This document shows, piece by piece, positions 54,519 to 63,553 of a stretch of 64,000 nucleotides of DNA. Each line of letters begins with the position of its first letter. The first letter of the stretch is position 1. A program made the position numbers and the translations under genes. The stretch lies in assembly GCA_001724265.1 (NCBI GenBank), contig MEDY01000082.1, positions 1-64,000 on the forward strand, read 5' to 3'. The notes beneath the pieces are model-generated. The model was given only the letters and a program-made list of their open reading frames with translations, did not search any database and was not told the DNA's origin. Source of the DNA: Rhizaria sp. SCN 62-66. Its lineage: Eukaryota > Rhizaria, unplaced.

Positions 54519-57500
54519 TTAGTAATAGTTCTCGAGGTAGGACGCGTCAGACGGCGCATACAGGACACCTTCAGGAGACATAGGCGGTGGCTGCAGCTGT
54601 GGCTGTGACGGCGACTTAATGTTCATGTTGCCAGTCGTGATCGTGCCGTTTTTGGAGCTTGCGTTGTTGTTGGACTGGCTAGATGTGCGCAGTGGCGAGA
54701 AAACACGCGCGAACGCATTGCTACTTGTTCGACGAGGACCAGTGCCAACGGCAGCAACTGGCGTTGCCTCCGTGGCTGCCGCCGCTGCCACTGCGCTCAT
54801 GTCCTTCATTGGAGTGCTAAGGCTGCCAACTGACGCGCTGTCCTCGTCTGAGGGCGCGCTTAGACCGGCTAAGGGGTCCATAGCCTTAGGCACAATCGAC
54901 CGACGCAGGCGCCGCAGCGCACTCCCAGGGATGCAGGCACTTACATTGGTCGCCGAGAAGGCACTTACACTTACACTGACACTCTGCGGGCTCCAAGGAG
55001 CAGCTGCGTTGCCGCACTTGGCCGGGCTGAGCAGATACTTAGAGGGGCTACGCACGCCGTTTGTGGGACTAAGTACCCCCTTAGCCAGCGTCAGCAGAGA
55101 CTTGCGACGCCTAGCCGATTGTAAGGGGGAGCGGGGCGACTGGAGGTACTTACTCTGCGAAGGAGAGTGCATGTGTAAGGGGGAACGGGGACTCAGGAGC
55201 AGCAGCATGTCTTTGTGCTGGTTATCATCGACTTCGCTCAAACCAGCAACAGCGTGCTTGGCGTCACCGGCGTTGTTCGCAGTGTTATCGTCCCCAAACA
55301 GGTCGTGCCCGCTGCTGAGACTCACGGTCACGGTGACGCTATTGCGAGCAGCACTGGCGCTCAACGCGTAGTCGCAGTTGTAGCTGCTTGTGTTTGTGCT
55401 GAAGTGGTTGCTGCGGGGAGCCAGGAACAGACGCTGTGGCGTGAAAAACGGGTGGCGATGAGACTTAACCCTCGCGCTCGCGCTCGTGCTTGCACAAGCA
55501 TTAGCGTTACCATCAGCAGTCTTCGAAACCGGAGTGTTGCTGCTGCTGTTGCCGGAAGCCATCGACGCCCTGCGCTTGCTACTCTTGCCCTTGCTGTAGC
55601 TCTTACGGCGGCGTTGCTTGTCCGCCGCGACATCTTCATGACCACTCCTCTTGTTTACACCGCTGGTACTGTTGTTGTGGTTGGTTAGAACACCGCCAAC
55701 AAACCAGCTGAAGTCGTGCCCTGCAGCGTCGCTATTGCTGTTGCTGATAGCGCTAACACTCTCGCAGTCAGGCCTGGGAGCGCCGTAGCCAACGCTACTG
55801 CGGTTACTTCCGCGGCCACTGCAGTATGAGTCGTTATCATCGTTGTCGTCAACGGCGTCGTTGTGAGTGTAACCGCGGATAGTTGCAGCACTGGTGTTAT
55901 CAAGAGCAGCAGTGCCATTCGCATTGTTGCGGTGACTAAGAGCAGCGGAGTGACTGTGAGCAGGCGAAACCATCGATGAGCCCGAGTCTGATCCGAACGG
56001 GGTACTTACATCCTTCCTCACACCACTCGCCCCCGTGTAAGGGGTGTTGCCCACAGCGCTGCCGCTCAGCCGCAGCTCAACGGCAGCGCCTCCAGCAGCA
56101 GCGGCGGCGGCAGCGGCGGCAATGCTGGCCTTGTTAGCGCCAGCAGCGGCGGCGGCGGCAACGGCAGCGGCAGCAGCGGCTGTGGCGGCGGCTGCGGCGC
56201 GCGCAGTGTTGCGGCAGGGGGTACCTTGTCCAGCCGTGTACGCGTAAGTAGAACTCGCAGCAACACTGACGTTGTTGCCGCGAAGCCCATAACCCAGATA
56301 ATCGTCGTTGTCGTTGTCTGAGCAGCTGCTGGCGTCGACGGGGCAGTAAAACAACGCGACCTCAGCCTCGGCCTCAGCCTCCGCAGCGGCCTCCGCAGCG
56401 GCCTCGGCAGCAGTCTTGCTGCCGCGCTTGCTAGATGCCGTCGGTGTGTTGGCTGCGTTGCCGTATACAGCGCTACTATTAATAGGGTTCGCCATGGGAG
56501 TGTTGGTGTTGGTGGTTGTACCGTAGCAACGCACGTAGCGTGTGAGCGGCGTTGCGCTGCTACCTTTAGCACCGCCGCTTACACCAGCAGAGGCGAGGCC
56601 CTTAGACTTCGCTCTGGGGGTACTTAGACCTCCCCCGAGGAGAGCGCTTAAACTCGCAGACACAGTCGACTGCTGTTGCTGCTGCTGTTGTTGATGCTGT
56701 AGCTGCTTTTGCTGCTTTTTTGCCAACGCCGCTGCAGCAGCCTCGGCCTTAGCAGCAGCCTTAGCAGCAACCTTAGCCTCAGCCTCCTCCTTCTCGGCCT
56801 TGGCTTTCTCTTGCTTCAGCACCATCGCTCGGTACTTAGCGTCACTGGCCATCTTACTTGCATGCGCGCGCTGCTCCTGCCGCTGCGCAAGGATCTGCGC
56901 ACGCTCTTGCTCGGCCTTGGCCTCCTCAAAGGTAAGCCGCGTCCGCAAGGCGGGCAGACTGGAGGCGATCTCAGACACCAAAGCGGGGCCAGCGTCAACC
57001 GCCGCTCCTGTGAAGTGACTGCAGTTAGCCCTAGCAGGAGAGTCGTTATGCGCACTCTCGCTGCTAGAGTGAGTGCTGCAGCCGTCGCTGAACAGCTCGG
57101 GGAACGCTGCGCTCGTAAGCGCCTTGGTAGACACAACCCACGTGCCTGCGTGTTGAATCGCGTCAGAAGCGGCGATGAAGCTGTCCGCAGTCGCCAGCCT
57201 CGGCGCGCACAGTGACAATAGAGCGAAGCCAAAGCAGCAGAGCACGGCGCAGGCGCGGTCATATTGACGAGGCGACGACAAAGGCATGCAATCAGACTGT
57301 GACTGCAACAGCAGCGAAAGCTGATGTTGTTGCTGCTCTTGCTTTGCAGTCTCAGCGTCACTGCTAAGGCTCGTGTTTGAGCTGTCAGTGGTCTTTTGAG
57401 ATAGCAAGGTTTCAGTGTTCCCAAGGTAGCATTGCGCGAAAACACAGTCCCATACAACGGCAGCGCACTCGGCGGGGATATACGTGAAAAACAGGCACAG

Positions 57501-60500
57501 AAACCACGACACCGACCTAAAACTTGCGTCCGCGCCCGTCTTAGCCAGTGTTGCCGAAGCAGCGGAAGCGTGAGACAGCAGCAGCTCAGAGAAGCAGCGC
57601 ATGAGAAGCTTGAGATTGCGCAGCCGCGGGGTGTAGTGATCGGGCAGCAAGTCCTCGCAGAGAGCGCAGAGAACCCAGAACGCGCGCTCCTCGCCGTCTA
57701 AGGGTGTACTTAGACCCTCGTCCGTTGCGCCAACGTCAGTACTATCACGGTTGTCAACGTGGCCATCAGTGTAGCTCCCATTCCCTGGCCCAAACACAGT
57801 CAGCAGCATCGCGGCGAGGAAGTTCATCGACTGCAAATAGCCGATCTGCGGGTTCCGCAGCACGAACGCCGATAACACCCTGCGCAGCGCCGCGCGCGCG
57901 GGGGCCGTGCGGAACCACACGTGGCCGCACGTCGTGCGTCCAATGTCGCGGTCGATTTGCTCCAGAATTGCGGTGACGCGGGACAGCTCGGCCGCGGTAC
58001 TGAAAAAAAACGACGGGCGTGCGGAGCTGAACGCGCTGCTGTCGCGGCGAAGGCCGCCGTTGGTCCTACTGATGTCACTAGTGTTCAGCGAAAGCAGAGA
58101 ACTAGCGCTAGGTGCTGCTGTTTTGCCCGTGATATGAGTGGGAGAAGATAACTTCGCTAATGAAATGCGACGCTTATTAGTCGTGCTGTGACTCTCAGTT
58201 GCAGCAGCCATCTTATCTGTGCTCACAATCACCTTTGCGCCGTCAGATACATGCACTAAGCCGCCTGCAGGCCGATGATAGTAGGGGGCTTGTGCGAGCT
58301 GCGCGTAACTTAGGCCGCGCCAAGCGCGCGCCGTCGCCACGTCGTCCCACTCAGAGCCATCGGGACTTAGATTGCCATCCTTCTGCATGTTGCCGCTGTT
58401 GTTCCTGCTGCTGTTGTTAGAGACTGGGGGCAAGATCGCCGTTGACGCAGGTAACGTGACCGTATCAAACGTAATCTGCTGCTCTTGCACACTGCAGTCG
58501 GCACTGCCAGTGGCGGCGCATGCTTGCTGCCTGGCCGCAGCAGCAGCGGCCTTGGCAGCGGCTCCAGACCAGAGCCACCACGCGTCCGCCCTGGCGGTGG
58601 GCGGCAAGCCCGTGCTGTGCAGCACACTCATGAGCGGCGGAGACAGCGGCAGCAGAGCGAGGGCGCGCGCTGAGAGAGCGAGCGGTGGCGGCAGCGGTTG
58701 ATGTTCTTGATCGCAGCCGCCTTCTGTGTCGCCGTCGCTGTCACTCTGCTTACGGTCGTTGTTAGCAATCATGCTTAAGGTGGGGCTAAAAGGGGACAGA
58801 AGGCTATGGGGCATTGCGTTTTTTTCGTCAAACGTGCCACTGTTATTGTCGTCAGTAATACTGTCGCTTGTGCGAGTACCCGTGAGGCGGCGGCGCGCGT
58901 TGCACGGGGCTGACAAAGGCGATAGTGAGTCGCTAGCCTCCCGCAATGCACTAGCTGCCTCCGACTCCGACTCTGGCTCCGACTCTGAGTCAACCTCAGC
59001 ACAGGGCTTTGCAGAGTGAGTTGTCGCAGTCATTGCTGCGGTGGGAGCTGCAAGCGCAGTCGGAGTCACATCTTCAACCCCAGACACGTTGTCATTGCAA
59101 CCGTCATCGTCGCTGCCGTTGTCCGCGTCGCTGTGGTCAAAGTCTCTCGCGACCGTGACAACAGGCACAGGCAAGAGCTCCAAGTCAAAATCTTCTTGCT
59201 CCTGCTCTCGCTCCGAGCCAGAGTCAGATTCAGAGTCAGAGTTGGCGGTACAGACTGTGAGCCCGGTGGTTGTCTTCGTTTTGCCACCGGTCACGGTCAG
59301 AGCTGGAGTAAAGACGAGGGAGTCGAGCAAACTACCGATACCACCACCAGTCTCCTCATCACCATTGCTGCTGACACTCTCGTCAACACCTCCGCTTTTC
59401 TTGCGATCATCAACATCGCCAACACAGTCCACGTTAGCATTGGTAGTGATGTTGTGGCGGCGACGGCGGCGGCATGTTATAGTGGGCGGTGGCAGCAATA
59501 CTGGCGAGTTATTGTTGGAAAAGTGGCCGTGATTGCTTGATAAGTGACTATGAGCAGTGCTTTCTTCCCCTGTGCGACTTGCGTCGGCGCTCGTGTTGTT
59601 GTTCATGTTGCTCTTGGCGGAGCTAGCAAAGCATGACGCTTGCGACGAGGACAAAGGGGACAGCAGCTGCGCCTGTGGCTGAGCGCGTGATTGTGACTGC
59701 AACTTAGACTGTGGCTGCGACAGTGAGCAGGGTGAAAATGGAGCGGTAACATTGCTTACAGCAGCAGCATTCGCCGCATTTGTAGTCGCACGTAAGCGAC
59801 GAGCAGAGCCAGCGCTTACAGGCGACAGAAACACCACATTGTTCTTACTCGTGCCGCTAGAAATGCCTGTAGACTGCGGGTACTGAGAGCTCGCTGTCGG
59901 GGTGGCAGCAGCGAAGTGACTGTGCGCGCAGTTGGTGCGAGCGCTCACATCGGCGGGCACGGGAGACTGGGGACCGAACGCGCTCACGGCGCTCGGCGTG
60001 CGCTGCTCTTGGCCCAGAGACCGTGAGCCTGCGTGTGAGTACCCCGGGGAGAACGTGAGGGGCGGCGAGTGAAGCGGAGAGCTGAGGGGGGACATGCCGA
60101 GCCGAGCGAGAGAGCACCTTGCCTTCGGCGCTGGAGTCAGACTGTTATTCTCGTCGTTGTCGGCGTTGTTGCCGTCGTCGTCGTCACTCCCGTTGTTGTA
60201 GTGGGTATGACTATCGTTCGTGCTCACATCGCCGGTCTGACTGTAACTGCAACTGCGCTTCTTAGCGTTGTTGTTATTGTTGTTGAGGTTGTTATCAGTC
60301 GAGTCTGCGTCAGGTGTAATCATATAGTTCTCCCATGGATTCGCACGCGCATTCACGATATACCACCGAGAGCTCTCAGTCGCCTCATAGGCTGCAGTGT
60401 TAGCGCAAACACTCTCACCAACACTCTTAAAGAAGCTCTCGCTTTGCTCATTCTCGTTGTAACCCTGACTCTGGCTCTGGCTCTGGCCTCTCTGGGGGAG

Positions 60501-61226
60501 CCTCACCGTCACCGCCGTCTTACGGCAGCCGCCGCGCCCCCACGTCCTCTCCAGCGCCATGGCCCACGCCCGCTCGGCGTGCTCCAGCGCCGCAACGCGC
60601 GCCGGCGCCCCGCTAGCGGTGCGTTTGTTGACGTAGCGCGGGAAAGGCAGCGGCTCCAGCGCGCCGGGAAGCAGCGCGAAACCGAGGGAATCGACCGCGG
60701 AGTCAGCGCTCACGGTCACCTGGATAGTGTTGGCGGCCAAGGCGCTGGCGGGGCTTGCTGAAACAGTGGTTGTGTTGCTGTTGCTGCTGCGGGTGTAGCC
60801 GCTGGAGCGAGGGGAGAGAGGGGAGAGAGGGGAGCGGGGAGAGAATGTCCCGGAGGCGGCACCGCCGCGGCCAGTGCGAGGGCTCGTAACTGACGTGTGA
60901 GGTCCGAAAAACCCACGCGGGTGCGAGGCAGTAGCGGGTGATTGCGGAAATCCACGCTTGGTGTGCGTGGGTGCAATGGCAAAGACAGATGTCGATGCGG
61001 AAGTGGAGCCGGACGCGGATGTTGTTGAGGGAACAACAGCACGCCGGGGGCTGAAGAGCAGGGAGATTGGAGACTTAAGCGGATCAGCAAACATGACATG
61101 AGACATACGCTTGCGTGCCACGCTTGGGGTGCGTGGAGGGTGTGGTGTCTGCATTGGTGGGCGAGGGGGCGCTCGTGGAGTGTCGAGAGAGGCAGATAGC
61201 GGTGCACCGGCAACCGTCGGCATCAT
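54519..61226 (-). CDS. Giant TBC-domain Rab GTPase-activating protein
   Basis: This is a single exon, ATG 61226 to TAA 54519, 2235 residues. The frame upstream opens only at a TTG. TBC domains stimulate GTP hydrolysis by Rab GTPases with an Arg and a Gln finger; both are present: Arg1097 in IDRDIGRT and Gln1132 in IGYLQSMNFLAAM. An N-terminal TBC element (GLPPTARADAWWLWSG) lies near residue 880 and is separated from the finger motifs by an insertion. Later helices read FWVLCALCEDLLPDHY, LLLSHAS and WFLCLFFTYIPAECAAVVWD. A charged, Ala/Lys/Glu/Gln-rich coiled coil lies near 1430-1520. The first 870 and last 700 residues are Ser/Asn/Ala-rich with repeated SPxSP-type motifs, possible phosphosites. 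Target Rab is unknown. Confidence 0.9.
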   Translation of the reverse strand: MMPTVAGAPLSASLDTPRAPPRPPMQTPHPPRTPSVARKRMSHVMFADPLKSPISLLFSPRRAVVPSTTSASGSTSASTSVFAIAPTHTKRGFPQSPATASHPRGFFGPHTSVTSPRTGRGGAASGTFSPRSPLSPLSPRSSGYTRSSNSNTTTVSASPASALAANTIQVTVSADSAVDSLGFALLPGALEPLPFPRYVNKRTASGAPARVAALEHAERAWAMALERTWGRGGCRKTAVTVRLPQRGQSQSQSQGYNENEQSESFFKSVGESVCANTAAYEATESSRWYIVNARANPWENYMITPDADSTDNNLNNNNNNAKKRSCSYSQTGDVSTNDSHTHYNNGSDDDDGNNADNDENNSLTPAPKARCSLARLGMSPLSSPLHSPPLTFSPGYSHAGSRSLGQEQRTPSAVSAFGPQSPVPADVSARTNCAHSHFAAATPTASSQYPQSTGISSGTSKNNVVFLSPVSAGSARRLRATTNAANAAAVSNVTAPFSPCSLSQPQSKLQSQSRAQPQAQLLSPLSSSQASCFASSAKSNMNNNTSADASRTGEESTAHSHLSSNHGHFSNNNSPVLLPPPTITCRRRRRHNITTNANVDCVGDVDDRKKSGGVDESVSSNGDEETGGGIGSLLDSLVFTPALTVTGGKTKTTTGLTVCTANSDSESDSGSEREQEQEDFDLELLPVPVVTVARDFDHSDADNGSDDDGCNDNVSGVEDVTPTALAAPTAAMTATTHSAKPCAEVDSESEPESESEAASALREASDSLSPLSAPCNARRRLTGTRTSDSITDDNNSGTFDEKNAMPHSLLSPFSPTLSMIANNDRKQSDSDGDTEGGCDQEHQPLPPPLALSARALALLPLSPPLMSVLHSTGLPPTARADAWWLWSGAAAKAAAAAARQQACAATGSADCSVQEQQITFDTVTLPASTAILPPVSNNSSRNNSGNMQKDGNLSPDGSEWDDVATARAWRGLSYAQLAQAPYYHRPAGGLVHVSDGAKVIVSTDKMAAATESHSTTNKRRISLAKLSSPTHITGKTAAPSASSLLSLNTSDISRTNGGLRRDSSAFSSARPSFFFSTAAELSRVTAILEQIDRDIGRTTCGHVWFRTAPARAALRRVLSAFVLRNPQIGYLQSMNFLAAMLLTVFGPGNGSYTDGHVDNRDSTDVGATDEGLSTPLDGEERAFWVLCALCEDLLPDHYTPRLRNLKLLMRCFSELLLSHASAASATLAKTGADASFRSVSWFLCLFFTYIPAECAAVVWDCVFAQCYLGNTETLLSQKTTDSSNTSLSSDAETAKQEQQQHQLSLLLQSQSDCMPLSSPRQYDRACAVLCCFGFALLSLCAPRLATADSFIAASDAIQHAGTWVVSTKALTSAAFPELFSDGCSTHSSSESAHNDSPARANCSHFTGAAVDAGPALVSEIASSLPALRTRLTFEEAKAEQERAQILAQRQEQRAHASKMASDAKYRAMVLKQEKAKAEKEEAEAKVAAKAAAKAEAAAAALAKKQQKQLQHQQQQQQQQSTVSASLSALLGGGLSTPRAKSKGLASAGVSGGAKGSSATPLTRYVRCYGTTTNTNTPMANPINSSAVYGNAANTPTASSKRGSKTAAEAAAEAAAEAEAEAEVALFYCPVDASSCSDNDNDDYLGYGLRGNNVSVAASSTYAYTAGQGTPCRNTARAAAAATAAAAAAVAAAAAAGANKASIAAAAAAAAAGGAAVELRLSGSAVGNTPYTGASGVRKDVSTPFGSDSGSSMVSPAHSHSAALSHRNNANGTAALDNTSAATIRGYTHNDAVDDNDDNDSYCSGRGSNRSSVGYGAPRPDCESVSAISNSNSDAAGHDFSWFVGGVLTNHNNSTSGVNKRSGHEDVAADKQRRRKSYSKGKSSKRRASMASGNSSSNTPVSKTADGNANACASTSASARVKSHRHPFFTPQRLFLAPRSNHFSTNTSSYNCDYALSASAARNSVTVTVSLSSGHDLFGDDNTANNAGDAKHAVAGLSEVDDNQHKDMLLLLSPRSPLHMHSPSQSKYLQSPRSPLQSARRRKSLLTLAKGVLSPTNGVRSPSKYLLSPAKCGNAAAPWSPQSVSVSVSAFSATNVSACIPGSALRRLRRSIVPKAMDPLAGLSAPSDEDSASVGSLSTPMKDMSAVAAAAATEATPVAAVGTGPRRTSSNAFARVFSPLRTSSQSNNNASSKNGTITTGNMNIKSPSQPQLQPPPMSPEGVLYAPSDASYLENYY
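55069..55084. repeat. Exonic 16-bp inverted repeat, site 6
   Basis: CTAAGTACCCCCTTAG fits STAAG-N6-CTTAS. On the minus coding strand it is read AAG GGG GTA CTT AG (K-G-V-L), a different phase from sites 1, 3, 4 and 7. Confidence 0.8.
57698..57713. repeat. Exonic 16-bp inverted repeat, site 7
   Basis: CTAAGGGTGTACTTAG fits STAAG-N6-CTTAS. On the minus coding strand it is read CTA AGT ACA CCC TTA G (L-S-T-P-L), inside the TBC domain. Confidence 0.75.
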
Positions 61227-61675
61227 CCTCAAGTTAAGTAAGAGTTCCTGTGGCTTTAAGAAAAATATAATAAAATAAATAAAAGTAAAAAGTCAGATTT
61301 AATCAAGATTCACACGTAACACTCCTTAGCAACGACTAACTATGACAGTATATGCTCGTCAAAAGTTTGCATTCCTCCTCTGGACTCCAACGGCTATATC
61401 GATCACCATTGGTCAGCACTAACGAGCCCTTTCGATCATTCGTCAGCGCAGCCTATAGATCGTCTAATTGAAACAGTATATGCGTATCCAACTGATATTA
61501 AATGCTTTAATATATGTGTCGACAGTATGCCTTTGTCTCATGAATAAACTTTATACATGTACATTTTGTACATGTACTGTAGACTAGTATTCTCACATGC
61601 GCACTAGAACAGCAGTTATAGGGAGTGGTTTTATTGATGTGTGTGGCAACTTGTTTTTTGGTTCCTGATGGCTGA
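61227..61675. other. Region between the TBC gene and the transposase remnant
   Basis: AT-rich DNA containing the likely TBC gene promoter and a 23-bp inverted repeat at 61554-61576. No gene is seen. I could not identify transposon terminal inverted repeats. Confidence 0.45.
61554..61576. repeat. Perfect 10-bp inverted repeat with 3-nt spacer
   Basis: TACATGTACA, TTT, TGTACATGTA. Each arm is nearly self-palindromic. It lies about 100 bp from the transposase remnant and could be part of its end, a protein-binding site or simple AT-rich noise. Confidence 0.5.
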
Positions 61676-62341
61676 TTAGTGTATGACGCCGACTAAGCGA
61701 TGGCGCTTGAGGTAGCTGAGGATTCCTGAGCCACATGGCACTGAGCGCCGTCTTGCTGGATGACGTAGCTGCTCAGACCGGGCCCAGTGAGTCGCTCTAA
61801 CACCTCGATGAAAACAGGGCTGTCGAAGCTCCCCTCGTAGACCATGGGAGTGATTCGCCGCGTCTTGCAGATGCCCCACCATACCGCGACCGCGCCACCG
61901 TAGTCGCTGACCTCCATGACCGGCCGCTCGCCAATACGTTAGTGAACGGCAGCGCCACGGCGGCTGATCCTGAAGACCTTCTCGTCGGTTAATATGGTCT
62001 TGCTCCAGTTGTGAGTGCTGTACTTCTTGGCCAAGGGCCTTCTTGGACTGACCGAAACGGATCTTCGCGCGCTTGAGCGCAGTGCGGAAGGTGGCGACGG
62101 AGAAGTTAAGGCTCATCTCTCTCATCACAATCTCGTACTTGTCGGCGTTCTCCAAGTTGTTCTTACGGAACCCAATAGCAGCGAACTCCGCCAGACGCTT
62201 GTCACGGATGAGGTGCTTTCGACCTTGACCCCGCATGGGACGACGATCTATCACAGGCTGGCACGGGCGGCTGTAGCGCTTGACAGTACTCTTGGAGACT
62301 TTAAGTTGGCGCGCGATGCGACAATTAATTATACCCACCAT
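61676..62341 (-). pseudogene. Broken Tc1/mariner-superfamily transposase
   Basis: The first part (ATG 62341) has a helix-turn-helix pattern (IARQLKVSKSTVKRY) typical of Tc1/mariner transposases, followed by a second helical segment. Near 62030 the frame changes by one base. In the new frame the first catalytic Asp region reads NWSKTILTDEKVF and the second reads VIQQDGAQCH. That frame is also cut by a TAA near 61937, before RIGERPVMEVSDYGG, and the third acidic catalytic region is missing. The element is therefore dead: frameshifted, nonsense-mutated and truncated or diverged at its 3' end. Confidence 0.75.
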
Positions 62342-62728
62342 GAAACCGATTTGTTTCAAACTAAGACTTGAAGCATCTCTGGATCGTGATATGTAGGGGT
62401 GAAACTTCTCTTAGCAAGCCTATATATTTGAGCATTTTAAGTCATCGCGAAAGTGCACGCGTGCAGCAGCTTCACTTAGCGGTGATGTGCGAAGCGCTCG
62501 CGTCGCAGCACTCATCTCATGTATTAATAGTACGTATTGCAGTCGTGGATTCATACTTATATTGTACTCGTTGGAGTCATCATTACACTTTAAACATCAT
62601 GTGACCTCCTTATCTGTAGCTAGTTCGAACACCAGTGGCCTTGAACTCCTACACTACACCGACGGGTACCTGACAGCCAAGTCCCCTGAGCCTTCTTATC
62701 CTCAGAATGTTCGTTATTACTCTTGCTT
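62342..62728. other. Region without a recognisable gene
   Basis: AT-rich DNA upstream of the transposase remnant. The ORFs on both strands here show no coding character. Confidence 0.4.
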
Positions 62729-63553
62729 TCATCGAATCTTTATCGTCATAATTTTCTTTATTGCGCCTTTGCGCATATCATTGTTCCACTGCTCTCGTCT
62801 AAACGCAACAATATGGTACGTAGTACTTTTTTTAGTACAATCAGAGCCATCCTCAGTTTGACTTATTTCATTGCTATCCTCTTCTTCAGACATATCTTCC
62901 TCCCCAGTTTCTTTGTCAGTGCAGTCATTTTGTTGATGTGTCAACGTGTTGTCATTGCCGTCGGCGCACTCGCTCTGATTCAGGTCAGCATCGCTATCGG
63001 TCTTCTTCGAACGCGCCTGCGCGTACGCCGCTTCTTTTTTGTCACGCGACTTCAAAGCTTGCTTTTGCTCAGAATCAGCTTGTGACTTTGACTCTGACCC
63101 AAGGCTATCAGTCGGTTAACCAAGCCATTTAGCCGGCAGCCAGCGTACAGGGTGCTCGCCGCGTGCTGCCAGGAGGTGGTTTACCTTGCGGTAGACATCG
63201 AATCCGATGAACTGGTGCTGCGCGCCGGGTGTGCGGAGGTCATCGTTGCTGGAAGACGGGTCTGGCTAAAATACCTAATCCACTGGCAGCAACACGGACT
63301 TACTGCCACTTCGAACTGCGTTGACACCGACATCATCGTTCAACACCCAGTACTCGTCGCACTTACCGGTAGTCAGAGTCATATTGCTGTTGGAACGCTC
63401 GTCACCGTTGCAGTCGCTGTCGTTACTATTGTTGTTGTTGTTGCCAAGATCGTCGTTGTTATTATTGCCAATATTAAGATATAGAGTGCTATCTTGGCAC
63501 AGTATGTGGCTGATGTAATCTTGGCGTGAAGGGGCGTATTTGGAAAAGACACG
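62729..63553 (-). pseudogene. Coding-like single frame with two TAG and one TAA, unresolved
   Basis: One minus-strand frame reads like this genome's proteins over 800 bp: KYAPSRQDYISHILCQDS, Asn-rich tracts, DEYWVLNDDVGVNAV, FDVYRKVNHLLAARGEHPV, then a Lys/Asp/Glu-rich stretch. It contains TAG at 63275-63277 and 63266-63268 and a TAA at 63116-63118. It is out of frame with the coding-like segment upstream of 63553, so an unseen intron or a frameshift must lie between. It may be an exon set of the partial gene to the right or a retroelement remnant. Confidence 0.35.

Noticed and set aside
54519-61232. TTG start for the TBC gene and similar TTG/GTG starts elsewhere (6967, 30811, 32478)
   Set aside because: They are only the first non-ATG opening of the frame. 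An ATG lies a few codons downstream for the TBC, DHHC and OB-fold genes.
63152-63484. Plus-strand ORF with a WLKYLIHWQQHG segment resembling a chromodomain
   Set aside because: It lacks an ATG and the rest of the fold, and its second half is the antisense of an Asn tract read better on the minus strand.
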